Positions 17,020-24,261 of a DNA stretch of 42,361 bases are shown in pieces. Each line of letters starts with the position of its first letter. Position 1 is the stretch's first letter. This DNA comes from Candidatus Vogelbacteria bacterium (lineage in GTDB: Bacteria > Patescibacteriota > Minisyncoccia > Phycocordibacterales > XYD1-FULL-46-19): assembly GCA_021414225.1 (NCBI GenBank), contig JAIOOX010000002.1, forward strand, positions 300,597 to 342,957, read 5' to 3'. A model generated the notes under the pieces. It had not been told where the DNA came from and made no database searches. It saw only the letters and a program-made list of their open reading frames with translations. The translations under genes and the position numbers were made by a program.

Positions 17020-17906
17020 GTTTTTAATTTTATCATAAAACGATAAATCAAACCGCCAATTAACAATATAATTATCCCTCCAATGATTAAACCCGTTAGC
17101 CAACCAAGCACTATAAACCAGACTGTTTTTTTGTCTATTATATTTTCATAACCTCTATTTAATTGCAGTTCCGCTTGGTAAATACCAGTTTTCAACTCAG
17201 GCGCCAAGACTATTTTCTGTCTAGCTGACTGAGGCAAAACAAACCAAGGCTTGATCACTATCTCTTTTGACTGCCCGCCGAACAAAGGTTTAATAGACAA
17301 TAAACCATACGGATTCAAATAAGTATTACCCTTATTATTAAACAACATCGAAAATTTAATAGCCTGCGAACCAAAGTTAACGTATCTGCCCTGATTTAAA
17401 CTGGCCAAAAAACCAGACTCTTGTTTTTCACCTGCCACCTTAACAAAAACCAACAAACCTAATCGGGGTTTAGTCTGGGGACTAGCAGTTACCGTTTCTA
17501 ACCTAGGTGTAACCAAAACCGCTGCATGTAAACTACCAACAGGCGCCTGGTCAGGTAAAGTAATCGTTACTGGGATAGTCTTTTCTTCACCTTCAGCTAA
17601 AACAAAAGACTGCTCCGGTACAGAAAAATAATTTTTTAGAGAAAACCGACTAGTCAGTCTACCTAAAAATCTAACTCCCCCTTCTTCGGCTGGAGAGGCT
17701 TCAACATCTTCAAATGAAATATCAAAAACACTCTCTCGCCCTAAATTGTTAACAATAAAAATATCTTTACTAATCTGACCGCCTGGAATTAATTCTACTT
17801 CTATTTTTCCTGGACCTAAAGTTAGCGACGGTTCAACCGCCTGAGAGGTGTTTGGTATGAAAAAAACAACCACCAACCAAGTTGTAATGAGTATTTTTTT
17901 AATCAT
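17016..17906 (-). CDS. DUF916-like exported protein with C-terminal membrane anchor
   Basis: 296 residues: a signal peptide (1-23), a first immunoglobulin-like domain (about 28-130; GKIEVELIPGGQISKDIFIV), a second beta-domain (about 140-245), then one membrane helix (about 263-287) and a short basic tail (RFMIKLKT). This layout matches DUF916/WxL-interacting proteins of Gram-positive bacteria, which bind WxL proteins at the cell wall. The family call is from architecture and sequence style only. It overlaps the next gene by four bases and follows the 17910-19034 gene by three. Confidence 0.7.
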   Translation of the reverse strand: MIKKILITTWLVVVFFIPNTSQAVEPSLTLGPGKIEVELIPGGQISKDIFIVNNLGRESVFDISFEDVEASPAEEGGVRFLGRLTSRFSLKNYFSVPEQSFVLAEGEEKTIPVTITLPDQAPVGSLHAAVLVTPRLETVTASPQTKPRLGLLVFVKVAGEKQESGFLASLNQGRYVNFGSQAIKFSMLFNNKGNTYLNPYGLLSIKPLFGGQSKEIVIKPWFVLPQSARQKIVLAPELKTGIYQAELQLNRGYENIIDKKTVWFIVLGWLTGLIIGGIIILLIGGLIYRFMIKLKT

Positions 17907-17909
17907 GTT

Positions 17910-19034
17910 TTAATTCGATTTAACTGGCGTCAAAACGAAAATATAATTTTCACCGGTGGTGTTATTAAAAACTGGAGTAATAATCCCAGATTGTCGTGAT
18001 TTATCAAAATCAACTAACACTGGATCAGAAAAAAGATTTTTAATTTGATTCTTGATGGCTTCATCAGTAGTTGAGGCTGACGATGGAACCACCACCACCC
18101 CTTGACCACCAGAATCTTGAATTAAAACAGGTTGTCCACCACCCGTTGATTTAAAGGCTTCTGCCAGAGTCCCTTTGAGATCCGCCAACACTTCGGCTTT
18201 AATTTGTTCCCGCAAAGCCACTTCATCAATAATCGGATTGGCGGTTACTTTTTCGTCTGGACCAAAGAAAAAGTTATACCAGTTGTTAGAGATCAGGTCG
18301 ACATAGTAAATTACAAAATCAAGTACCCCTACCGACCAAGACTTAATCATTGTAATAAAATCATCAAAACCAGTAGCCAACCCAGTCAGACTGCCAATGG
18401 CCGCTACTTGATTATATTCAATTGGATTATTTACTACCTCAGAAGTTATCTCGGTGGGATAAATTTGATCAACCACTGGTTTATTTAACAGACTAGTAAA
18501 ACTATCAGCCAAACCAGAGGCTAAAATTTTGGGCTGGTTAAAGGTATCAGTCGACATAGTTCCAAAAGCCTCACCAACAGCTTCTACCACTTTTCCGGGG
18601 AAAATAGAGGCTATCGCTAAAACAGACAAAGCATTATCACCCACTAAACTAGAGGCCATTTTTGTTTCATCCACCAAAAAGCTAACCGGCACCGTTATCA
18701 ATGAATAAGCTCGGTCACGAATAAAATCATCTGGAGCAATGTAAACATAACGAAAAGATGGTATTAAATACTGTCCTACACCCAAAATACCAAAAGCTAA
18801 AAATAGTCCAGCTAGCGGTACCAAAACATTAACAGCATGCGAGGCCGGTAGTTTGGATTTATAGTCCACCGGGATTAAGGATACTCTATTTACAATTCCT
18901 GACTCCTTTAAGACAGGCAAACTATTAGCGTCGGCTGGCGTTGTTGTCTGAGTGTCAGAAGACCCTACTTGTTTGTTAAACAGTGCTTGAGTCCAAATGT
19001 CATTTTGAGGATTAGGAGAAAAATTAGATACCAT
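17910..19034 (-). CDS. Membrane-anchored hypothetical protein heading the surface-protein operon
   Basis: I do not recognise this 374-residue protein. A polar N-terminus (about 1-65) leads into one hydrophobic segment (about 68-92). A long mixed region with possible amphipathic or weak membrane segments follows (about 215-255), then a charged helix (IIDEVALREQIKAEVLADLK) and a beta-like C-terminus. It is the first gene of a tight run with three exported proteins (gaps of 3, -4 and 8 bases), so a role in displaying or assembling them is possible. TATACT and TATAAC boxes upstream are promoter candidates without a good -35. Confidence 0.75.
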   Translation of the reverse strand: MVSNFSPNPQNDIWTQALFNKQVGSSDTQTTTPADANSLPVLKESGIVNRVSLIPVDYKSKLPASHAVNVLVPLAGLFLAFGILGVGQYLIPSFRYVYIAPDDFIRDRAYSLITVPVSFLVDETKMASSLVGDNALSVLAIASIFPGKVVEAVGEAFGTMSTDTFNQPKILASGLADSFTSLLNKPVVDQIYPTEITSEVVNNPIEYNQVAAIGSLTGLATGFDDFITMIKSWSVGVLDFVIYYVDLISNNWYNFFFGPDEKVTANPIIDEVALREQIKAEVLADLKGTLAEAFKSTGGGQPVLIQDSGGQGVVVVPSSASTTDEAIKNQIKNLFSDPVLVDFDKSRQSGIITPVFNNTTGENYIFVLTPVKSN

Positions 19035-19110
19035 ATTTAGTTATAAACAAGATAAGATTAGTATACAAAAAAAACCTTAAATCAAGAAGTGCATAAAACG
19101 CTATTTTCGG

Positions 19111-19116
19111 TATACT
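19111..19116 (+). promoter_or_regulatory. priA -10 box, short leader
   Basis: TATACT ten bases before the priA ATG (19127), predicting a leader of about 4-5 bases. No convincing -35 is visible. The 92-base gap also serves the divergent 17910-19034 gene. Confidence 0.5.
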
Positions 19117-19126
19117 GCTTAACAAG

Positions 19127-21022
19127 ATGAAAGTCGTCACTGTTATTCCATTATCAAAGGGTGTTTTTCGAGATCACCTCACCTATTTTACTACCGCCAA
19201 CTTAACCCCGGGCGCTTTAGTTACTGTGCCAGTTAGACAAGGAGAAACGGATGCCCTGGTCGTCGAAGTCAAAGACGCTTCTAGCGTCAAATCTTCTTTA
19301 AAAAAAGAAGATTTTAGCCTCAAAAAAATCACCCAAATTAAACAAGACCATTTTTTCCAACCAGACTTTATTAAAGCCTGTCAAAAAAGTGCTAGTTATT
19401 TTTTAGCTCCGACTGGTCATATCATAAAAGAATTTACTCCAAAAATAATCTTGGAAAATTATAGTTTGATTCACAGCCAGCCCGTATTCGCCAAGTCAAA
19501 CAATCTTCCAAACAATTCAAATATTATTACTGAAAAATATGCTCTTCAAGATGACAATAATGAGCGTTTAGGCTTTTACAAACGAACTATTAGAGAAGCG
19601 TTTGCTCAAAAAAAATCTGTTTTTATTTGTTTTCCTTCGTCTTTAGATATAGACCAAATAAAGTCTGAATTATCAAAAGGAATAGAAGATCACACTTTTA
19701 CTCTCCACAACAAACTAACCCAAACCGACCTGATAGCTAATTGGAATAAAGCCCTGGCCAATCAGAAACCGATCGTGATTTTAGGCACCTCTTTATTCTT
19801 AGCTCTCCCCCGAGCGGATATCAAAATTTTTATTATTGACCAAGAAAGATCTCCTTACTACAAACACCTCCAACGACCTTTTATCGACGCTCGGGTATTT
19901 ATTGAACACTTAGCTGAAGCGACCAACGGTAAATTAATATTAGGCGACTCCCTCCTCCGGACCGAAACAATTCACAAAATTAACGAGCATACATATTTAC
20001 CAACCAGTATTATTAAACAACGAAATAAAGGCCAAGCTGAAAGTTTGGTGATTGTTCCACCTAAAAAAAACAATACTGATCCAACAGCTAATATTTTTAG
20101 TGAAGAATTATTATCAATGATTGACTACAGTATCGCCAATAACAACAGATTGGTAATTATTAGTGGTCGACGCGGTCTCTACCCTATTACTATCTGTAAT
20201 GATTGCGGCACCGTCGTCACCTGCGACCAATGTACCAACCCTGTCTCTATCCATAAAACCGATGAGGGGGCTGCTTTCATGTGTCACCGTTGTGGCAGTA
20301 TTAAGCCCGCTGAGGATAAATGTATTTATTGTGGTGGCTGGCGTTTAGCTCTTTTGGGTACAGGAACTGAAAAAATCGCCGAAACTATCAACCACCTCTT
20401 TCCAGCTACACCTATGTTTAAAGTTGATAGTGATAGCGTCACCCCGAAAAAAGCCAAGGAAGAAATCAAAAAGTTTCTAGCCACCAAAGGCTCAGTTTTA
20501 ATAGGAACTGAAATGATTCTCCACTATCTTAAAGAACCCTTGGAATACAGCGCCCTTTTATCAATCGACTCTTTGTTCGCTATTCCTGATTTTAGAATCA
20601 ATGAGAAGATTTTAAATTTAGTCATCGAAACCCACAAGTTAGCCACCAAACATTTTATTATCCAAACGAGACTGATTGACCATCAATTATTTAACCAAGC
20701 TTTGACCGGTAATCTCTCAGACTTTTTCCGCAACGAGCTAGAAGAACGTCAACTTTTAAACTATCCCCCCTTCAGCAAGCTCATTAAAGTTAGTTGTAGT
20801 GGCTCCAAACAAACCGTCCTAAATTCGATAAATCATCTAGCGACTGACTTAAAAAAATATAAACCCCTGGTGATCCCTAATTTAGAAGCCCACCACTCTC
20901 ACTACCGAGCTTCGTTAATTCTAAAGTTACCGATGACGCCATTAGATCCTGACTTACTAAATATATTAAGCAGTTTACCACCAGCCTGGTTAATTGACGT
21001 TGACCCTGAGTCAATCTTGTAG
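19127..21022 (+). CDS. priA: PriA-like primosomal protein with degenerate helicase motifs
   Basis: PriA restarts stalled forks by recognising DNA structure and loading the replicative helicase. The N-terminal DNA-binding region and eight zinc-binding cysteines (357, 360, 366, 369, 386, 389, 399, 402) are intact, as are RRGLYPITICNDCG and GTGTEKI. The ATPase core is not: where GxTGSGKT should lie, before SVFICFPSSLDIDQ, there is no Walker A. The DEEH box reads DQER (238-241). The QVAGRAGR segment after LLSIDSLFAIPDFR is replaced by ETHKLATKHF. At 631 residues it is also shorter than the usual 730. It probably keeps structural or loading functions without translocating. Followed by def with 21 bases between. 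Confidence 0.88.
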   Translation: MKVVTVIPLSKGVFRDHLTYFTTANLTPGALVTVPVRQGETDALVVEVKDASSVKSSLKKEDFSLKKITQIKQDHFFQPDFIKACQKSASYFLAPTGHIIKEFTPKIILENYSLIHSQPVFAKSNNLPNNSNIITEKYALQDDNNERLGFYKRTIREAFAQKKSVFICFPSSLDIDQIKSELSKGIEDHTFTLHNKLTQTDLIANWNKALANQKPIVILGTSLFLALPRADIKIFIIDQERSPYYKHLQRPFIDARVFIEHLAEATNGKLILGDSLLRTETIHKINEHTYLPTSIIKQRNKGQAESLVIVPPKKNNTDPTANIFSEELLSMIDYSIANNNRLVIISGRRGLYPITICNDCGTVVTCDQCTNPVSIHKTDEGAAFMCHRCGSIKPAEDKCIYCGGWRLALLGTGTEKIAETINHLFPATPMFKVDSDSVTPKKAKEEIKKFLATKGSVLIGTEMILHYLKEPLEYSALLSIDSLFAIPDFRINEKILNLVIETHKLATKHFIIQTRLIDHQLFNQALTGNLSDFFRNELEERQLLNYPPFSKLIKVSCSGSKQTVLNSINHLATDLKKYKPLVIPNLEAHHSHYRASLILKLPMTPLDPDLLNILSSLPPAWLIDVDPESIL

Positions 21023-21028
21023 TATAAT
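21000..21028 (+). promoter_or_regulatory. def promoter inside the end of priA
   Basis: TTGACC (21000-21005), 17-bp spacer, TATAAT (21023-21028). The -35 and most of the spacer are priA codons and the -10 starts right after the priA stop. The predicted start at A21035 gives a nine-base leader without a Shine-Dalgarno site. Confidence 0.8.
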
Positions 21029-21043
21029 AATAAGATAAATCTC

Positions 21044-21550
21044 ATGTTACCCATTATCCAAACCGGCCATAAAACCTTACGCCAGATCGCCCAACCAGTG
21101 GACGAGTCTCTATTTGGTACCCCAAAATTGAAAAAGATTTTAGCTGATATGAGTCAGGCTTTAGCCACTTGTGATGACGGTGTCGCTCTAGCAGCCCCTC
21201 AAATTGATATCTCCTTAAGAATTTTTATTATCGCTGGCAAGATTCTACGCAAAAAAGATAGCGACCCACTCCCTAATGACAAAGTTTTTATCAATCCCAA
21301 ACTAACAAAAGTTTCTCGAAAAAAATTAATCAGGGATGAAGGCTGTCTGTCTGTCCGCTGGTTATATGGCAAAACAAAACGCGCCGAAAAAGCAACAGTG
21401 GAGGCTTATGATGAAACTGGTAAAAAGTTCACTATGGGAGGCGGTAGTTTCTTTGCTCAAATCTACCAACATGAAATAGACCACCTTGATGGTATTCTTT
21501 TTATTGACCATGCCACCGATGTCGAGGAAATAAAACCAGAGAACTTATAA
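21044..21550 (+). CDS. def: Peptide deformylase
   Basis: Def removes the formyl group from the initiator methionine of new proteins. All three metal-site motifs are present: GVALAAPQI (motif 1), EGCLSV with Cys101 (motif 2), and QHEIDH with His143, Glu144 and His147 (motif 3). Length is normal at 168 residues. Motif 1 has Val-Ala where most enzymes have Gly-Leu, a mild change. The matching formyltransferase gene, fmt, is about 0.8 kb downstream on the same strand, separated by a minus-strand orphan gene. Confidence 0.96.
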   Translation: MLPIIQTGHKTLRQIAQPVDESLFGTPKLKKILADMSQALATCDDGVALAAPQIDISLRIFIIAGKILRKKDSDPLPNDKVFINPKLTKVSRKKLIRDEGCLSVRWLYGKTKRAEKATVEAYDETGKKFTMGGGSFFAQIYQHEIDHLDGILFIDHATDVEEIKPENL

Positions 21551-21566
21551 ATATAAAAAAACAGAA

Positions 21567-21601
21567 AGCCCCACATGAAAGCGGAGCTTTCATGTGGGGC
21601 T
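21567..21601 (-). terminator. Terminator of the 21613-22134 gene
   Basis: A 16-bp perfect stem (21567-21582 with 21586-21601, 3-base loop). In the minus direction it is followed by a T-rich tail (21566-21551), beginning 11 bases after that gene's stop. The plus-strand side has no T run, although the stem could also affect def transcripts. Confidence 0.9.
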
Positions 21602-21612
21602 GAAATTGTGTC

Positions 21613-22134
21613 CTACTTGCGGAACAGAAACCAAGCGCAGTTGTGGTCGAAGTCAATCGTCGGGCGCAGACCCACTACGCGACGCCCGATGGACCAGAAA
21701 AAGAAACGATATCTACCCCACCAGACAAAGCAAGCCTTACGCCTGCCTCCGAAGATGCAGTCAGTTGTAGCCACCAAGTATAAAGGATTCTGGCCCAGCG
21801 TCCGCTCGAGGCCAGGGTACTGCTCGCCAATCGCGAAAACTTCGCGCGGAACCGTCATCTTCAGGCCGACGCTCTGGGCCCAGACCAAAGCTCTGTCCCA
21901 GCTACCACAACCTGGCAGGAAGTTCAAGATGATATAGTCCCCTTGGATTTCTTCTGTACTGGTAGGTAAATAGAGGTCACCAACCTTTTGAACTTCACCG
22001 TTAATCCGTTTGTGGGGTAAAAAACCAGCACTGATCGCTTCCTTCCAGTCACGCCCGTGATTAACACGACAATGAAGGTTAACGATACGAGCACCTTCGG
22101 GAGCCACAATCGTGTTTTCATTAGCATTAGTCAT
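21613..22134 (-). CDS. Orphan protein of unknown function, free-standing transcription unit
   Basis: 173 residues, no signal peptide; the aromatic-rich C-terminal part is not clearly a membrane span. Distinct-looking blocks are CRVNHGRDWKEAISAGF, GDYIILNFLPGCGSWDRAL, VPREVFAIGEQYP, NPLYLVATTDCIFGG, RKACFVWWG and the end CAWFLFRK; the last few recall proteins I have seen only as hypotheticals in CPR genomes, but I cannot name a domain. The ATG follows a purine-rich GGAAGGG by eight bases. The gene is visibly richer in G+C than its neighbours and has a full-consensus promoter, a 166-base folded leader and a strong terminator, which points to a highly transcribed, self-contained cassette. Confidence 0.75.
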   Translation of the reverse strand: MTNANENTIVAPEGARIVNLHCRVNHGRDWKEAISAGFLPHKRINGEVQKVGDLYLPTSTEEIQGDYIILNFLPGCGSWDRALVWAQSVGLKMTVPREVFAIGEQYPGLERTLGQNPLYLVATTDCIFGGRRKACFVWWGRYRFFFWSIGRRVVGLRPTIDFDHNCAWFLFRK

Positions 22135-22211
22135 GTCAGTAACCCTTCCGTTATTGTTGATTCTTTTTCAGGACAACTTAAGTTTTTGGTTGCTGATTGA
22201 CCACTACAATA

Positions 22212-22265
22212 GTAGTCACAGCGAGAAATGACTTATTCCCATAAGCCACTTTTCGCTATGACTAC
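22212..22265 (-). promoter_or_regulatory. Long leader hairpin upstream of the 173-residue orphan
   Basis: A 25-base arm (22265-22241) folds onto 22236-22212 across a 4-base loop. In minus-strand RNA it has 21 Watson-Crick pairs, three G-U pairs and one A-C mismatch; the plus-strand version would lose the G-U pairs. The asymmetry supports an RNA element read from the minus strand. Its role (stability, translation control or attenuation) is unknown. Confidence 0.7.
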
Positions 22266-22306
22266 ATGCAAGTATTGATACTATCAAAGAACCACCTTAT
22301 ATCTAT

Positions 22307-22335
22307 ATTATACACCTACTAGGTAAGTTTGTCAA
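22307..22335 (-). promoter_or_regulatory. Full-consensus sigma70-type promoter of the 173-residue orphan
   Basis: TTGACA (22335-22330), 17-bp spacer, TATAAT (22312-22307): twelve of twelve bases match consensus, the best promoter in the window. The predicted start near A22300 gives a leader of about 166 bases. The spacer contains ACCTA-G-TAGGT, a small palindrome that could bind a regulator. Confidence 0.9.
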
Positions 22336-22359
22336 GTAGTGCTGAAAGACTACTTAAAA

Positions 22360-22368
22360 TGCTATATT
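22360..22368 (+). promoter_or_regulatory. fmt extended -10 promoter, leaderless
   Basis: TGC followed by TATATT (22363-22368) is an extended -10. Seven bases separate it from the fmt ATG at 22376, so the predicted start is at the ATG. No -35 is visible; the -35 box of the divergent promoter lies 25 bases upstream of this element. Confidence 0.6.
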
Positions 22369-22375
22369 TTACAAT

Positions 22376-23188
22376 ATGAACTTCACCTTTTTTGGAACTG
22401 ACGAATTTAGCGTTAAAGCTTTAAACACATTGAAACAGCGTGGCTTTTTGCCGAGTCTAATCATAACTACACCAGACAAACCACAAGGGCGAAAAATGGT
22501 TTTAACTCCCCCGCCGGTTAAAGTGTGGGCCTCCGAAAATAATATTGATTTTATGCAGCCACCTAAATTAAAAGATTTCCAATTCCCTAATGGTGATTGG
22601 GATGTCTTCATCGTAGCTTCTTATGGCAAAATTATTCCCCAAACTATTTTAGATACTCCTAAATTTGGGACACTCAATATCCACCCCTCACTTCTACCTA
22701 AGTTTCGCGGGGCTACGCCCTTGGAATCAGCTATTTTATCTGACGACACGGAAACCGGTGTAACCATTATCATTCTAGATGCCGAAATGGACCATGGACC
22801 CATTGTCGCTCAAACTAAAACTCTATTATCTAATAAATTTTATGTAGAACTCCGGGATGAATTGGCTGAAACTGGTGCCAATCTAGTGGCTAATATTTTG
22901 CCTGATTTTATAACTGGCCAAATTATTCCTACCGATCAAGATCACACTCAAGCAACTTTCACCAAAAAAATCACCAAAGAAGACGGGCTGATCAATTTGA
23001 ATGATGACCCAATTACAAACTTCCACAAAATTCGCGCTTTCACTCCGTGGCCGAGTGCTTATTTCTTTGATACTAGAGATGGAAAAAATGTTCGTACTAT
23101 AATCAAAAAGGCCCACCTCGATGGTGAGTCCTTAGTCGTTGACCGGGTTGTACCTGAAGGTAAATCCGAGATGAATTGGAAAAGCTGA
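22376..23188 (+). CDS. fmt: Methionyl-tRNA formyltransferase, short form
   Basis: Fmt formylates the initiator Met-tRNA. The N-terminal Rossmann domain begins MNFTFFGTDEFSVKAL, and the catalytic block is present as LNIHPSLLPKFRGATPLESA with the later aspartate (DAEMDHGPI). The C-terminal OB domain is reduced: the protein has 270 residues against about 315 in E. coli and ends soon after VVPEGKSEM. The methionine start codes directly after a -10 element, so the mRNA is probably leaderless. It functions together with def, encoded about 0.8 kb upstream. Confidence 0.95.
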   Translation: MNFTFFGTDEFSVKALNTLKQRGFLPSLIITTPDKPQGRKMVLTPPPVKVWASENNIDFMQPPKLKDFQFPNGDWDVFIVASYGKIIPQTILDTPKFGTLNIHPSLLPKFRGATPLESAILSDDTETGVTIIILDAEMDHGPIVAQTKTLLSNKFYVELRDELAETGANLVANILPDFITGQIIPTDQDHTQATFTKKITKEDGLINLNDDPITNFHKIRAFTPWPSAYFFDTRDGKNVRTIIKKAHLDGESLVVDRVVPEGKSEMNWKS

Positions 23189-23192
23189 AAAC

Positions 23193-23221
23193 TTGACTTT
23201 AATCAACCAAAAAGCAAGAAT
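23193..23221 (+). promoter_or_regulatory. Candidate promoter of the structured RNA
   Basis: TTGACT (23193-23198), 17-bp spacer, AAGAAT (23216-23221, four of six matches). It lies just after the fmt stop and predicts a start near A23228. Confidence 0.4.
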
Positions 23222-23227
23222 TAATTT

Positions 23228-23434
23228 ACCTTTGGTTCCCAGCCGCCAGAGCAGTTAGTATCGAGAGAGAAAGTCTTTCTCTCTGTGCTAGAGGTATAAC
23301 CTCTCGTTGCGCACATGATTGGCGCCGAAGCAAAAGCCTTCTAGTATCTGAGAGTATCGGCATCTAGAGATCAACGTTGCCGAAAAAGGTTGGTTTGTCC
23401 AGGAGTCACAGAGATGTGGCACCTGGGCATTTTT
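23228..23434 (+). ncRNA. Candidate structured non-coding RNA, about 205 nt
   Basis: No credible reading frame occupies 23189-23572. The first half is dense in inverted repeats: ACCTTT/AAAGGT closing 23228-23233 with 23385-23390; a hairpin of about 7-8 bp in 23266-23286 (GAGAGAAA..TTTCTCTC); AGAGGT-ATA-ACCTCT (23290-23304); GCCGA/TCGGC; and TCTAG/CTAGA. It ends in a terminator hairpin (23397-23428) with a GAGA tetraloop, followed by ATTTTTAT. A weak promoter sits at the expected distance upstream. Size would suit 6S-like RNAs, but I found no hallmark of 6S, tmRNA, RNase P or SRP RNA. Exact ends are inferred. Confidence 0.45.
23397..23434 (+). terminator. Plus-strand terminator after the candidate RNA
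   Basis: The stem GTCCAGG/CCTGGGC (one G-U pair) continues through an A-A mismatch into GTCACA/TGTGGC (one G-U pair) around a GAGA tetraloop. It is followed by five T at 23430-23434. Confidence 0.7.
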
Positions 23435-23469
23435 ATACACAGAACTTTCCTGTGTGGAAGAAAAACAAA

Positions 23470-23566
23470 GTCTCGCCAGTAATTTTGTAATATTGTGCAG
23501 ACGGTCAGCCGAGCATGGCAATTTACAAACAAGCAAATATGCGCATTCCAAAATTATTGGCGAGAC
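23470..23566 (-). terminator. Long-loop terminator after ppiA
   Basis: An 18-base inverted repeat (23470-23487 with 23549-23566, one mismatch) encloses 61 bases. In the minus direction it starts seven bases after the ppiA stop and is followed by TTTGTTTTTC, so it reads as a terminator with an oversized loop. The loop contains small palindromes (CGG-TCAG-CCG; ATGCGCAT). Confidence 0.6.
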
Positions 23567-23572
23567 GAAGTT

Positions 23573-24259
23573 TTACTTTATCTCAATCTTTTCAATCTTC
23601 ACATCCTCAAGCGGATGATCATTTTCATTAGTTTTGACAGCAATAATTTTATTAACGACATCCATACCGGCAACAACTTTGCCAAACACGGTGTGTTTAG
23701 GATTCAAAAAACTATTATCGGCCACGTTTATAAAGAACTGAGAACCATTGGTATTTGGTCCAGCATTAGCCATAGAGATCGTTCCTATCGCATTACTATT
23801 CGTTGGTCCAATCTCGTCAGCAAATTTGTAACCTGGACCACCAGTGCCATGGATACCCCAATTCTTTGGCTCGGCTTTGGTCAACGGATCCCCACCCTGG
23901 ACCATAAAGTTAGGGATCACTCGGTGAAATAGTGTGCCATCATAAAAACCAGCTTGGGCTAGCTTCAAAAAATTAGCTACTGTATTTGGAGTTTTGTCGG
24001 CAAATAATTCCAATTTTATTACTCCCACACTTGTGGTCATAGTCACCACTGGTTGAGAATTAGTTTGAGCACCCGCCGACATTGTTTGACTCTGATTATC
24101 AGGCACACTCGGTGTTGATGATGAAAATAAATCTGTCATGTTAATAGTTGAAGTAGCTATAGTATTAATAGTAACCGGTTTAGTTTGAGTTATAAAAACA
24201 CCCAAACCAAGCACCACTAGGACTGTGGCGACAATCGCCCAAAGAGTATAATTATTCAT
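23573..24259 (-). CDS. ppiA: Cyclophilin-type peptidyl-prolyl isomerase, membrane-anchored
   Basis: A cis-trans prolyl isomerase that assists protein folding outside the membrane. An N-terminal hydrophobic segment (about residues 7-26) anchors or exports the protein, followed by a Ser/Thr/Gln-rich linker (about 30-70). The cyclophilin domain (about 75-228) contains FHRVIPNFMVQGGDP with the catalytic arginine, GTISMANAGPNTNGSQFFI and NPKHTVFGKVVAGMDVV. It follows hpf by two bases and is the last gene of that pair. The symbol is used in the generic cyclophilin sense. Confidence 0.92.
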   Translation of the reverse strand: MNNYTLWAIVATVLVVLGLGVFITQTKPVTINTIATSTINMTDLFSSSTPSVPDNQSQTMSAGAQTNSQPVVTMTTSVGVIKLELFADKTPNTVANFLKLAQAGFYDGTLFHRVIPNFMVQGGDPLTKAEPKNWGIHGTGGPGYKFADEIGPTNSNAIGTISMANAGPNTNGSQFFINVADNSFLNPKHTVFGKVVAGMDVVNKIIAVKTNENDHPLEDVKIEKIEIK

Positions 24260-24261
24260 GT

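Noticed and set aside
23189-23460. Idea that this is tmRNA, RNase P RNA or SRP RNA.
   Set aside because: I found no tRNA-like ends or T-loop, no conserved RNase P core segments and no SRP GGAAG-type tetraloop region.
23470-23566. The 18-base inverted repeat as the ends of a small transposable element.
   Set aside because: No flanking target duplication is visible, and the position and T-rich tail fit a terminator; insertion within the loop remains possible.
23288-23932. Two frames (minus 23288-23551, plus 23495-23932) crossing the gene-free stretch and ppiA.
   Set aside because: The first runs through several hairpins and a terminator and is rich in Cys, Leu and Arg without a domain; the second is mostly antisense to ppiA.
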